A DNA stretch of 64,000 bases, from positions 871,084-935,083 of the forward strand of contig NZ_KQ948763.1 in the NCBI RefSeq assembly GCF_001514205.1, given 5' to 3'. The translations under genes and the position numbers were made by a program. This document shows positions 56,102 to 64,000 of this stretch, one piece after another (the stretch's first letter is position 1; every line of letters starts with the position of its first letter). The DNA is from Streptomyces griseoruber (GTDB taxonomy: Bacteria; Actinomycetota; Actinomycetes; Streptomycetales; Streptomycetaceae). Under the pieces are notes generated by a model. It was given only the letters and a program-made list of their open reading frames with translations, ran no database searches and had not been told where the DNA came from.

Positions 56102-56656
56102 ACCATGACCGCCACCACGCGGACTCGCCGAGCTGTTCTTCGGCGTCCGTGCCGAACAGCAGTCCCCGGAGAACATCGCCCGCTCCTGGCAGCACCCTGG
56201 ACGCGGATGAGGCCCTGCGGCGGCCGGCGGGATCTGCCTTGGCCATAGAAGTCCTCATGCGTCGAGACTCCTGGAACGTGGGGTGGGTCCGCAGAGCCGT
56301 GTGCGGCAACCGGGGCCAAACCGGTCACCAGCCCGGAGCATGACGCGTCGAGACAGGCTTTCCGGGCCTTGGGGCGCTCCAGCCGGTCCAGCGTCGTGGT
56401 GCCAGGGTTGATGGGGCCTGCGTCCGCCTGGGCCCAAATTCACCCGGCTGCCAGGGCCGGCAGGCACGGTCTGCGTCCGACGGATCGCACATCCGTCCGA
56501 CCGCCCGGGCAGCCGGACCCCTGGGCCTGGCAGGGTGATACCGGGAGGCTAATTGGTCCCGACATGCGCATGCGTTGCCGCGCCGCGTCGGCCAGGCTGA
56601 ACGGGAAGCCCAGGGGCCGGGAGCCATCCCGGCACCCGCAGCCGGAGGTTGCCGTC
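56102..56656. other. Mostly non-coding gap before the DUF1931 gene
   Basis: No complete gene is evident. At 56131-56210 a short frame ELFFGVRAEQQSPENIARSW looks coding-like but ends at once; it may be another scrap. The region CGGGAGGCTAATTGGTCCC near 56.5 kb is a possible promoter area for the downstream gene. Confidence 0.45.
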
Positions 56657-57106
56657 ATGACCGTGATGTCCATCGCCAGGTTCGAAAGGTTCTTCCGCGC
56701 GGCCGCGGGGCTGGACGTCGACAAGAACGATCTCAAGCGCTACAGCGACTTCGTCGACGCCAAGCTCTACGATCTGCTGACCGTCGCCCAGGCCACTGCC
56801 AAGGCCAACGGGCGCGACATCATCCGGACCTCTGACCTACCGATCACGAAAGGTCTGCAGGAGAGCATTCACCACTTCCAGAAGATCGACCAGGAAATAG
56901 AACTCAAGCCGATCCTGGAACAGCTCGCCATCCACCCCGCTCTGGATCGAACACCCGACGACGAGACCGAGGCGGCCTTTCCGGACGTCATCGGCGGACT
57001 CAGCCTGGCCCTTGCCCAGAGCTTCAAGATCCTCCACCCCGACCTGAAGATCCCTCGGACCCAGCACTGGGACGAGGCCCGAGCCGTCTTCGACCTCCTG
57101 CTGTGA
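56657..57106 (+). CDS. DUF1931 double-histone-fold protein
   Basis: This 149-residue protein belongs to DUF1931, a bacterial/archaeal family whose solved members fold as two tandem histone folds. Sequence landmarks: FERFFRAAAGLDVDKNDLKRYSDFVDAKLYDLLTVAQATAKANGRDIIRTSDLPITKG in the first half, and HPALDRTPDDETEAAFPDVIGGLSLALAQSFKILHPDLKIPRTQHWDEA in the second. The ATG chosen follows GGAGGTTGCCGTC; upstream open sequence is unsupported. DNA binding or compaction is possible but unproven. Its position beside chaperone and redox genes suggests a stress role. Confidence 0.85.
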   Translation: MTVMSIARFERFFRAAAGLDVDKNDLKRYSDFVDAKLYDLLTVAQATAKANGRDIIRTSDLPITKGLQESIHHFQKIDQEIELKPILEQLAIHPALDRTPDDETEAAFPDVIGGLSLALAQSFKILHPDLKIPRTQHWDEARAVFDLLL

Positions 57107-57139
57107 GTGGCGACTGGACCAGGCTGTGCGGGCCACGCC

Positions 57140-57735
57140 CCGAACAGCGTCAGCGAGTTCTGCTTCCTCGGCTGCCGCAACGACTCCGCCGGCAGCCGTA
57201 CCACTCCGCCAGTCGTCGCCTTCATCCCACACTGGCGAACCCCTTGTCGGCCGGCTCGCCCGCAGGAAGGCGATCCCCAACCCCAAGGGGACCATCTGCT
57301 CCGCGGAGTGACTCACCGGCCGCTGCTTCGACGAGGTCCCCGAAAAGCTGTGCGCGCCGGAGGAGAGCGGCGCGCTGGTGCTGCGAAAGCTCGCCCCCGA
57401 CGCGGCAACGCGTGACGGAGGCGTCAACGAACCGACCGCGGCCGCAGTCGCCTTCGGTCTGGACAAGAAGCAGCACGAAACCGGGCTCGTCTTCGACCTG
57501 GGCGACGGTACCTTCGAGGTCAGCCTCCTCGACGTCGGCGATGGCGTGGTCGATGTGCGGTCCTCGGCGGGCGACAGTCACCTGTGCGGCCACGGCTTCG
57601 ACCGGCGCCTGGTGGACCACCCCGCCGACACGTTCCAGCAGGAGAACGGCATCGACCTGCGTAAGGCCCCGCACGCTGCAGCGGCTGTTCGGGGCTGCGG
57701 AGCAGGCCAGGACCGAGCTGAACCCGGTGACCCGA
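57140..57735 (+). pseudogene. Decayed second dnaK copy
   Basis: Fragments of the DnaK ATPase domain lie in changing frames: LVGRLARRKAIPNPKGTICSAE (compare [22 protein letters not shown]), then [78 protein letters not shown]. The parallel with the intact dnaK at 49-50.9 kb is close, including DNA-level similarity, but large parts are deleted and the substrate-binding half is absent. It looks like a duplicated dnaK in decay. Confidence 0.85.
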
Positions 57736-57866
57736 ACACCAGCTCGCGGGCGAGCTCCATCGCGTCAAGGTCGACATCGACCGGTCGCCGCCGTCGCGCA
57801 CCGGTTCGTGGAGGAGACCACCGCGGGCCGCGGCTGAGCAGTCCCACCCACGGAAGGAGAAGTCTC

Positions 57867-58130
57867 ATGGTCACGATTCCTGATCCTCACCTGGCGATGG
57901 TGCGCCCAGTGACGCCGCGTACCCCGGAGGGCTGCGAGGAGTGCCTCAGGGATCGTTCCCCGTGGGTGCACCTGCGGCTCTGCCTCAGCTGCGGGCACGT
58001 CGGCTGCTGCGACTCCTCGCCCCTCAAGCACGCCAGGCGGCACGCGGGCAGCGCCGGTCACCCCATCGTGCAGTCCTTCCAGCCGGGAGAGGACTGGCGC
58101 TGGTGCTACGTCCACGAAGGCCTGGTCTGA
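57867..58130 (+). CDS. UBP-type zinc-finger protein
   Basis: This 87-residue protein is almost entirely a zf-UBP domain: C23, C26 (EGCEECL), C39, C42 and C47 ([13 protein letters not shown]) and His residues in [15 protein letters not shown], with W-x-W and CYVHEGLV at the end. In eukaryotes the domain binds ubiquitin C-termini; in bacteria it is a stand-alone module of unknown role, often next to a cNMP/TrxR-like gene as here. ATG follows GGAAGGAGAAG. The stop overlaps the next start (TGATG), so the two are coupled. Confidence 0.88.
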   Translation: MVTIPDPHLAMVRPVTPRTPEGCEECLRDRSPWVHLRLCLSCGHVGCCDSSPLKHARRHAGSAGHPIVQSFQPGEDWRWCYVHEGLV

Positions 58131-59896
58131 TGAGCACGGCCGAGCACAAGCATGGTGCGGTCCGCGAGACCCCGGACCGATACGGGGCGTTCCCGCGCCT
58201 GACACCGGAGCAGATCGAGGACCTGAGCGCGCACGGTGAGCGCCGCAGGACCACCCGGGGCGAGGTGCTGTACCGCGAGGGCGAGCCGTTCCGGGAGTTC
58301 CTCGCGATCCTCAGCGGGACCGCCGAGATCCTCCAGGACCACGGCGGGCCCGAGGAGCGCACGGTGGCGGTGCTCGGACCCGGCAGGTTCCTGGGTGAAC
58401 TCGGGCTGCTGGAGGACGAGGCGGCGTTCGACACCGCCGTGGTGCGCGAGGCGGGCGAGATCCTGGCCGTACCGGTGGAGCGGCAACGCGCCCTGGTCGG
58501 CCGCGACCCCGTCCTCGGCGACCTGATCCTCCGCGCCTACCTGGGCCGCCGGTATCTGCTCATCGGCCTCGGCGCCGGCTTCCGGATCCTGGGGTCGTGC
58601 TATTCACCGGACACGGTGCGGTTGCGGGAGTTCGCCGCCCGCAACCGGCTGCCCCACCGCTGGGTGGATCTGGAGAAGGACAAGGAGGCGGAGGCGCTGC
58701 TGCGTCGGTTCTCCATCCGTCCCGAGGAAACTCCGGTCGTCATCTGGAAGGGCGAGCGGGTGCTGCGCAATCCGAGCAACGCCGAACTCGCCCGGTTCAT
58801 CGGGCTGCCCGCCCCCTCGCCTGAGGCCGGGCGGTGCGACGTGATGGTGGTCGGTGCGGGCCCCGCGGGACTCGCCGCCGCCGTGTACGGTGCCTCCGAC
58901 GGCCTCACCACGGTCACCGTCGACGCCGTGGCCACCGGAGGCCAGGCCGCCACCTCGTCCCGCATCGAGAACTACCTCGGCTTCCCGTCGGGCATCTCCG
59001 GGGGCGAGCTCATCGAACGCGCGGTGCTCCAGGCCCACAAGTTCGGTGCCCGCCTCATGGTGCCCGCCGAGGTCTGCGGGCTCACCCCGCAGGACGACGA
59101 GTACGTCGTCACCTTCACAGACGGGTCCCGGACCCGGGCGGGCGCCGTGGTGCTCGCCTCGGGCGTGCGGTACCGCAGGCTCGAGGTGCCCGGCATCCAC
59201 CGCCTGGAGGGCATCAGCGTCTACTACGCGGCGACGGTGCACGAGGCCAGTCTCTGCCAGGCGGATCCGGTCGCCGTGGTCGGCGGCGGGAACTCCGCCG
59301 GGCAGGCGGCGCTGTTCCTCGCGCATCACGCGCCCAGGGTCCACCTCCTCGTCCGGGGCGGTGACCTCACCGCGGACATGTCGCGCTACCTGGTGGACCA
59401 GGTGGAACGGCACCCGAACATCGAGGTGCTGCTCCACACCGAAGTCCGGGGCGTCTTCGGGGAGGTGAAGCTGGAGTCGCTGATCGTGGAGGACAACGCA
59501 AGCAGCGAGCGCAGGGAGTTGCGGGCCGCGGCGCTGTTCGTGTTCATCGGGGCCCGGCCACGCACGGAATGGCTCAGGAGCGTGCTGGCCCTGGACGAGA
59601 AGGGCTTCGTCCTCACCGGCGCCGACGCCCAGGCGGCGGCCGACGCGACCCGGTGGGACTCGCTCGGCCGTGGTCCGTTGCTGCTGGAGACCACCCTTCC
59701 CGGGGTCTTCGCCGCCGGCGATGTCAGGAGCGGCTCGGTCAAACGGGTGGCCTCGGCGGCCGGTGAAGGTGCCATGGCGATCCGCCTCGTGCACGAGCAC
59801 CGGGAAAAGACGGGCAACCTGGTCCGCACCGCGGGCCCCGAGGAGTCTCGGCCGGTGGCGGGCCAGTCCGTGTCCCGGCGCTCAACCACCCCCTGA
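58130..59896 (+). CDS. Cyclic-nucleotide-binding / thioredoxin-fold / TrxR-like fusion flavoprotein
   Basis: This 588-residue protein has three parts. Residues ~20-135: cNMP-binding domain (GEVLYREGEPFREFLAILSGTAEIL; GPGRFLGELGLL). Residues ~140-228: thioredoxin/glutaredoxin-like domain with one Cys (GSCYSPDTVRLREFAARNRLPHRWVDLEKD; TPVVIWKGERVLRNPS). Residues ~236-560: TrxR-like FAD/NADPH domain with GAGPAG, GGQAATSSRIENYLGFPSGISGG, GGGNSAGQAA and FAAGDVRSGSVKRVASAAGEGAMA. The redox CxxC of true TrxR is replaced (YYAATVHEASLC), so it cannot pass electrons by a dithiol in the usual way. Known in actinobacteria and cyanobacteria, of unknown function. Coupled to the UBP gene. Confidence 0.88.
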   Translation: MSTAEHKHGAVRETPDRYGAFPRLTPEQIEDLSAHGERRRTTRGEVLYREGEPFREFLAILSGTAEILQDHGGPEERTVAVLGPGRFLGELGLLEDEAAFDTAVVREAGEILAVPVERQRALVGRDPVLGDLILRAYLGRRYLLIGLGAGFRILGSCYSPDTVRLREFAARNRLPHRWVDLEKDKEAEALLRRFSIRPEETPVVIWKGERVLRNPSNAELARFIGLPAPSPEAGRCDVMVVGAGPAGLAAAVYGASDGLTTVTVDAVATGGQAATSSRIENYLGFPSGISGGELIERAVLQAHKFGARLMVPAEVCGLTPQDDEYVVTFTDGSRTRAGAVVLASGVRYRRLEVPGIHRLEGISVYYAATVHEASLCQADPVAVVGGGNSAGQAALFLAHHAPRVHLLVRGGDLTADMSRYLVDQVERHPNIEVLLHTEVRGVFGEVKLESLIVEDNASSERRELRAAALFVFIGARPRTEWLRSVLALDEKGFVLTGADAQAAADATRWDSLGRGPLLLETTLPGVFAAGDVRSGSVKRVASAAGEGAMAIRLVHEHREKTGNLVRTAGPEESRPVAGQSVSRRSTTP

Positions 59897-60232
59897 CTGC
59901 CCCGTGACTGCCCCGTAGACGGCCCGGCCCACCCCACGGTCGTCCTCCCGAGGGAAGTCAATGGCCGGCATCGTGCTGATGCCCGACGAGCGGGCGCAAC
60001 GACTGCGGCGTGAGCAGGAACGCCGCGGTGACACGGACGAGCACGAACAGCGTGGCGTAGAGGCTGTGATGCCGATGAACAAGGCAGACCCTCCGTACGG
60101 GAAGGACGAGGAGGTCTGGCCGTACCGCCTGCACCTGCTGGCGGGGGCCAGCGTGTCACGCGGTGTCGACGTCACCTCGCGGGCATCCTGTGGGCACTTG
60201 CGATGGCGGGGGGCAGCCGACGAGAAGGAGTC
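59897..60232. other. Intergenic stretch with one doubtful small ORF
   Basis: A 91-codon frame at 59961-60236 (MAGIVLMPDERAQRLRREQE) has GAGGGAAGTC ahead of it, but shows no known domain and loses sensible composition after the first third. On the other strand a hydrophobic run (YATLFVLVRVTAAFLLTP) could be a membrane-gene scrap. I do not call a gene here. Confidence 0.35.
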
Positions 60233-61363
60233 ATGAGGGTGTCGTCTCAGGGCGTGACGGTCGTGGCTCTCCTGGCGGATCCGGACGCGCCGACGGAGAT
60301 CGCGCAGCGCATGGCCCAGATACTTCCCACTCGGCTCGCCGACAAGTGGGGCCATGGGCGACGGTTCGACGTCGAGGTGGTCAGTGAGCCCTTCACCGCA
60401 GGGACGGAGGACCTGCCCACCTTGATGCGCCGGATCATGGACCGTGGAAGTGCGCAGAATTGGGACATCGTCGTGGCCCTCACCGACCTTCCGCTGCACT
60501 CACACGGGCGCAGGCTCGTGGTGGATCTGAGTCACGAACACGGCTTGGCGCTGCTGTCCCTTCCTCCGCTGGGGGGCTTGCGTCTGCAGACGAGGGCCCG
60601 GCGGGCCGTGGAAGAGGCCGTGCTCAGCTTGGCGGGCCCGTGGGCCACCGGGGCTGAAGGACCGCAGAGTCAGCCGCTTCTGGGGCCCTTCGTCAGTCGT
60701 CTCGCGCCTATTCACCCGGGCCAGGTCGGTGAGGAGGAGACCGCTGATCTTCGGTACGTCGTCAGCGGGCCGCGCGGCTACCTGAGAGTGCTCGTCGGTA
60801 TGGTCCGCGCCAACCGGCCGTGGCGCTTGGTGCCGGGCTTGTCGAAGGCCCTGGCGGCCGCACTCGCCACGGGAGCCGTCGCCACCGTGAACTCCACCAT
60901 CTGGAACCTGGCCGAGTCCCTGAGCGCGCCACGCCTCGTGATCGCCGCGGTCGGGTCTGTCGCGCTCATGATCGGCTGGCTGATCGTGGACGCGCAGCTG
61001 TGGCATCGATCAACAGAGGTCTCGCCGGAGGCGAGGCAGAGGGCGAGGCTCTACAACGCCTCGACGGTCCTGACGGTGGGTATCGGGGTGCTCGTCTGCT
61101 ACGTGGGTTTGATCGTCATCAACCTGGTGTGGGCCCTTTTCATCCTCAACGGCCAAGTGTTCGCTTCCACGACAGGAACCCCGCTGGACGCCGCGGAATA
61201 CTGGACGTTGTCCTGGTTCGTCGCTTCGGTCGCCACGGTGGGCGGCGCGCTGGGATCGGGCTTGGAGAGCGACGAGGCGATCCGGGCAGCCGCCTACTCC
61301 AAGCGCGAACAGGAACGCCGCCACATGCTCCAAGACGACGACGGTGACCAGCTGGTGAACTGA
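60233..61363 (+). CDS. Uncharacterised membrane protein
   Basis: This 376-residue protein has AAGGAG 6 nt before its ATG. The N-terminal ~200 residues are soluble-looking and nucleotide/sugar-hydrolase-like in rhythm (VTVVALLADPDAPTEIAQRMAQILPTRL; NWDIVVALTDLPLHSHGRRLVVDLSHEHGLALLSLPPLGG), followed by four or five TM helices (SKALAAALATGAVATVNSTIW; LVIAAVGSVALMIGWLIV; VLTVGIGVLVCYVGLIVINLVWALFIL; YWTLSWFVASVATVGGALGSG) and a charged tail. I do not recognise a family. Orphan position after the stress block. Confidence 0.72.
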   Translation: MRVSSQGVTVVALLADPDAPTEIAQRMAQILPTRLADKWGHGRRFDVEVVSEPFTAGTEDLPTLMRRIMDRGSAQNWDIVVALTDLPLHSHGRRLVVDLSHEHGLALLSLPPLGGLRLQTRARRAVEEAVLSLAGPWATGAEGPQSQPLLGPFVSRLAPIHPGQVGEEETADLRYVVSGPRGYLRVLVGMVRANRPWRLVPGLSKALAAALATGAVATVNSTIWNLAESLSAPRLVIAAVGSVALMIGWLIVDAQLWHRSTEVSPEARQRARLYNASTVLTVGIGVLVCYVGLIVINLVWALFILNGQVFASTTGTPLDAAEYWTLSWFVASVATVGGALGSGLESDEAIRAAAYSKREQERRHMLQDDDGDQLVN

Positions 61364-61418
61364 GTCGGAGATTCGTTGGTGATTGGTGGTCGGTGGTCGT
61401 CCGCGTACGATGATGAGG

Positions 61419-61835
61419 TCAAGGGACTCGTCGTTCGGTAACAGGCGACGCGCGCTCATGGGACCTTCCGGCTGTCGGGGCGAAACATCGTTCGGAGACG
61501 AGCTGTCGGGTACGTGCAGGTTCGGCGTCGGCGAGCGTGACCCTGGAGATGTCCACGCGCCCGACGGCGGTGGCCAACTGCCGCACGAGCCCACGCTCCG
61601 CGCGCGTGCGCACCCACCCGTCCGCGCGGGGCTCGGACACATAAAATGCCACCAGGTCTTCCTTCTTGCGCGCCAGGCAGATCAACCGGCCATCGAGGAG
61701 AAGACCGTCCTCTTGCCGCACGTTCACCCGCTTAGGGGATACCGGCACCGGCTCGATTCGCGGCAGTTCACCGACGACTTCGCACGCCGTTGAGATACGG
61801 GCCGGCTCCTGCTCGCACATCACCGGTCGAACCAT
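61419..61835 (-). CDS. Hypothetical protein, weakly supported
   Basis: A 138-codon frame in a 666-nt gap. The middle (LLLDGRLICLARKKEDLVAFYVSEPRADGWVRTRAERGLVRQLATAVGRVDISRVTLADAEPA) reads like protein, but no ribosome binding site and no recognised domain were found and GC skew is not strongly coding. Listed for completeness; it may be a relic. The flanks 61364-61418 and 61836-62029 show nothing. Confidence 0.3.
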   Translation of the reverse strand: MVRPVMCEQEPARISTACEVVGELPRIEPVPVSPKRVNVRQEDGLLLDGRLICLARKKEDLVAFYVSEPRADGWVRTRAERGLVRQLATAVGRVDISRVTLADAEPARTRQLVSERCFAPTAGRSHERASPVTERRVP

Positions 61836-62029
61836 GAACCGTTCAGCCTCGGCCCCAAGCCGTTGCGCTTCGCTGTGACAGGTGGCCTCCCGCTCCCGAA
61901 GCAGGTCTCACCCGCGGTCGGTTCCGCCGAGGGATCACGTCGAGCGACTCTGCCCGGTCGGCCCGCCCTTCGCTGATAGCGGACGGACCGGTGGGGAACG
62001 GCGGCTGAGAGGCTCGTGACGGACTCCTG

Positions 62030-62692
62030 CTACGGCTGCACAAGTCCCTCGCGTACGGCCACCAGTGCGGCCTGGGTGCGCGATGTGAGGTCCAGCTTCG
62101 TGAGGAGTTTGCTGACGTGGGTGCGGGCGGTGCGTTCGCTGATCTGGAGTCGGTCGGCGATGGCCTGGTTCGACAGGCCCTTGGCGACCAGGACGAGGAC
62201 GTCGCGCTCTCGGGCGCTGAGCGCGGCCAAGCCGTGGGCGGGGGTGACCAGCCGTTGCGTGACCTGCCGGGTGACGGCCGTGTCGAGGAACACCTCGTTC
62301 CTCTGGGAGGCCCTGATCGCGTTCTCCAGTTCGTCGGAGGAGGCGTCCTTGAGGACGTATCCGGACACGCCCCGGGCGAGGGCGGCGTGGACGCGTTCGA
62401 TCTCGGAGAAGCTGGTCAGGATGACCGTACGGACATGCGGGTACCTCTGGGCGATTGCTTCCGCGGTCTGGATGCCGTCCAGCCTCGGCATCTGCAGGTC
62501 GAGCAGGACGACATCGGGGAGTTCGCCCCGTACGTGCATCCCGCCCAGCCTCTCCAAGGCCTCCTGGCCGTCGACGGCCTCCCCGACGAGGATGATGTCG
62601 TCGGTGAACTCCAGGAAGCTCGCGATACCGCGCCGGACCACGGCGTGATCGTCCACGACGAACACCCTGATCTCCGTGGTCTGTTCGCTCAT
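62030..62692 (-). CDS. NarL/LuxR-family response regulator
   Basis: This 220-residue regulator has an N-terminal receiver (acidic pair D14-D15, phosphoacceptor D65 in VVLLDLQMPRLDG, Thr/Ser TSFSEIERV, Lys in YVLKDASSDEL) and a C-terminal GerE HTH (LSARERDVLVLVAKGLSNQAIADRLQISERTARTHVSKLLTKL). It overlaps the kinase gene's stop by 4 nt and forms a two-component pair with it. Target genes unknown. Confidence 0.93.
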   Translation of the reverse strand: MSEQTTEIRVFVVDDHAVVRRGIASFLEFTDDIILVGEAVDGQEALERLGGMHVRGELPDVVLLDLQMPRLDGIQTAEAIAQRYPHVRTVILTSFSEIERVHAALARGVSGYVLKDASSDELENAIRASQRNEVFLDTAVTRQVTQRLVTPAHGLAALSARERDVLVLVAKGLSNQAIADRLQISERTARTHVSKLLTKLDLTSRTQAALVAVREGLVQP

Positions 62693-63879
62693 GCCGTCCC
62701 CTTGTCCCGCTGCTCCGCGCCGACGTACGGGACCGGTAGCTCGGCCCGTACCCGGGTGCCTCTCTTCTCGGCCGTGACCGCGACCGAACCGCCCCATCTG
62801 CTGGCCCGGTCCCGCATGGAGACCAGACCGTAGCCGCTGCGCTCGGCGGCGTCGGTCGGCACACCGAGTCCGTCGTCGACCACGTCGATCCGCAGGCGGC
62901 GCCGGTCCGTTTCGCGCCAGGCGCTGACACGGACGAGGGTCGGCGCGGCGTGCTTGACCGCGTTGTGCAGGGCCTCGCTGATGATCTGGTACACGTCCTC
63001 GGTGAAGGCCGGTTCCTTGACGTCCTCTTCGAGCAGCGGGTCGACGGCGAGGTCGACACTCACGCCGTGCCGGCGTTCGATGCCCTCGGCCAGGGCGTGC
63101 AGGGCGGGCAGGAGTCCCAGCTTGGCGGAGACGGACGGCTGCAGCGCGAGCACGACGCCGCGCAGGTCGCGTTGGACCGCGTCGACCAGTCCCGTCACCT
63201 CGGTGGCGACGGCGTCGACCCGCGGCGCGAGCGGATCAGTGAGGCGCCGAGCGATACCGCCGAGCGCCTTGGCCTGCATGCCGATGGAGAACACGTGCTG
63301 GACCACCGAGTCGTGAAGGTCACGTGCCAGTCTCTTGCGTTCCTCGCGCCGGACGGCGTCGCGTTCCTCGTGGATCAGGGTGGCGTAGTCGACGGCGAGC
63401 GCCGCCTGCTCGGCCATGGCGCCCAGGAAGTCCAGGATCACCGGAGTCGCCCCGGGACCGGGGGCCAGGTAGACGTTGAGGGCGCCGAGCGCCTTGCCCC
63501 GGGAGAGCAGCGGGGTGCTGACGAAGTCCTCCCAGTCCAGCTGGGAGACGTAGGCGTGCATCGGCTCCCAGTTCGGGTCCGCCAGCATCTGCGCCCGTCG
63601 CCCCGGCAGGACGCACTGCCGTCGCTCGCCCATGCTGCGCAGCGTGGCCAGCTCGGCGCCCCGGTCGCGTGAGGCCATGAGCAGATCGAAGAAGGTCTCC
63701 ACGTCCGAGAAGCCCGCCGACCCCATGAGCTGCAAGCGGTCCCCGCCCGGCGCGAAGGTCATGATCTGGGTGCCTGCGATGCCGGGGGAGAGCTGTATCT
63801 CGGCGGCCATCGCGCCCAGGACCTCCTCCAGGGAGCTGTTGGATGCCGTGCTCGCCGCGGTCCGCGCCAGCGCCGCCAC
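62689..63879 (-). CDS. GAF-domain sensor histidine kinase (HisKA_3 type), 5' part out of frame
   Basis: About 396 residues from a GTG start: GAF domain (SLEEVLGAMAAEIQLSPGIAGTQIMTFAPGGDRLQLMGSAGF; LDFLGAMAEQAALAVDYATLI), dimerisation/phospho-His motif RKRLARDLHDSVVQHVFSIGMQ, and HATPase_c (EALHNAVKHAAPTLVRVSAW; DDGLGVP; GYGLVSMRDRASRWGGSVAV). An in-frame TGA at 63910-63912 separates it from coding sequence upstream that reads like the end of a PAS domain, so the natural protein is probably longer. Phosphorylates the adjacent NarL regulator. Confidence 0.85.
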   Translation of the reverse strand: MAALARTAASTASNSSLEEVLGAMAAEIQLSPGIAGTQIMTFAPGGDRLQLMGSAGFSDVETFFDLLMASRDRGAELATLRSMGERRQCVLPGRRAQMLADPNWEPMHAYVSQLDWEDFVSTPLLSRGKALGALNVYLAPGPGATPVILDFLGAMAEQAALAVDYATLIHEERDAVRREERKRLARDLHDSVVQHVFSIGMQAKALGGIARRLTDPLAPRVDAVATEVTGLVDAVQRDLRGVVLALQPSVSAKLGLLPALHALAEGIERRHGVSVDLAVDPLLEEDVKEPAFTEDVYQIISEALHNAVKHAAPTLVRVSAWRETDRRRLRIDVVDDGLGVPTDAAERSGYGLVSMRDRASRWGGSVAVTAEKRGTRVRAELPVPYVGAEQRDKGTA

Positions 63880-63904
63880 GCGCCGGTGCTGTTGCTGCTG
63901 CTCG

Positions 63905-64000
63905 GTGACTCACGGAAGACGACCAGAGTGCCCTCGACACCGAGGTGCACGTCGGCCCCCTCCGTGTAGGCGAGCCACCGGGGAGACTGCGCGTCGGCCA
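63905..64000 (-). pseudogene. PAS-like upstream part of the kinase, frameshifted
   Basis: On the minus strand SPRWLAYTEGADVHLGVEGTLVVFRE reads as the last strands of a PAS domain, whose usual continuation would be VTEQQQQHRRV; that continuation exists, but one base off. One missing base near 63910 would restore a single PAS-GAF-kinase frame. It runs off the window. Either a real mutation or a sequencing error. Confidence 0.55.

Noticed and set aside
59961..60236. Small gene with a plausible ribosome binding site
   Set aside because: No domain, and composition degrades after about 30 codons. It overlaps the next gene's start region.

Overview
The window is high-GC actinobacterial DNA, almost certainly Streptomyces: nearly every third codon position is G or C, genes are packed with ATGA/GTGA stop-start overlaps, GTG starts are common, and the content (urt, Nur-boxed sodF and nik genes, PucR and NarL regulators, ricin-lectin exoprotein) fits that genus. 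No rRNA gene, intact tRNA, CRISPR array or phage gene was seen. All functions are read from sequence by eye; no database search was run.

Region 1 (1-11.0 kb) is a nitrogen/nickel block: the end of a urea ABC transporter operon (urtABCDE), a Fur-family metalloregulator, a divergent Fe-type superoxide dismutase, and a five-gene nickel-type ABC operon (nikABCDE). Two sites matching the Nur-box pattern TTGCaa-N5-ttGCAA lie before the regulator and before nikA. The sodF 3' UTR looks like an s-SodF-type small RNA with its own terminator. Urea uptake, nickel uptake and nickel-responsive SOD switching fit together because urease and the alternative SodN are nickel enzymes.

Region 2 (11.0-28.1 kb) is an island-like segment. 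Two identical 46-bp copies of a tRNA 3' half (CAT anticodon loop to acceptor end) bracket 13.6 kb, and a third degenerate copy follows. Inside are a TetR gene cut at the repeat, a degenerate IS1182-type transposase, a truncated RpiR regulator, and two divergent gene sets. The leftward operon encodes a histidine-ammonia-lyase-fold enzyme in which the cofactor-forming Ala-Ser-Gly is replaced, a class III CoA-transferase, a hydroxyacyl-CoA dehydrogenase, an enoyl-CoA hydratase and a urocanase. The rightward set is an IclR regulator with a complete OpuC-type quaternary-amine ABC importer. Shared TTGCCACC operators lie between them. My favoured reading is uptake and elimination of a trimethylammonium histidine derivative (hercynine or ergothioneine type). 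To the right are gene remains: DUF3883, alpha/beta hydrolase, FAD monooxygenase and CoA-transferase fragments.

Region 3 (28.1-42.4 kb) is aromatic catabolism: an MFS transporter, a leftward operon (two FAH-family enzymes, extradiol dioxygenase, ACMSD-like amidohydrolase, FAD monooxygenase, cyclase) facing a LysR regulator across a 31-bp perfect palindrome, then an AraC regulator facing a rightward hydroxyquinol module, in which maleylacetate reductase and hydroxyquinol 1,2-dioxygenase are one fused protein, followed by a phenol hydroxylase.

Region 4 (42.8-48.3 kb) holds a secreted ricin-lectin protein, a frameshifted SpoIIE/HATPase gene, an IS3 fragment and a PucR-type regulator.

Region 5 (48.5-61.4 kb) is a stress-tolerance block: dnaK-grpE-dnaJ(CbpA type)-cbpM/hspR-like-clpB-trxC with tight spacing, then a DUF1931 double-histone-fold protein, a decayed second dnaK, a UBP zinc-finger protein, a cNMP-binding/thioredoxin-fold/TrxR-like fusion, and an uncharacterised membrane protein. 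Remnants of a stress protein and of a second TrxR-like gene suggest duplication and decay.

Region 6 (61.4-64.0 kb) has a NarL response regulator overlapping a GAF histidine kinase, whose upstream PAS-like part is out of frame at the window edge.
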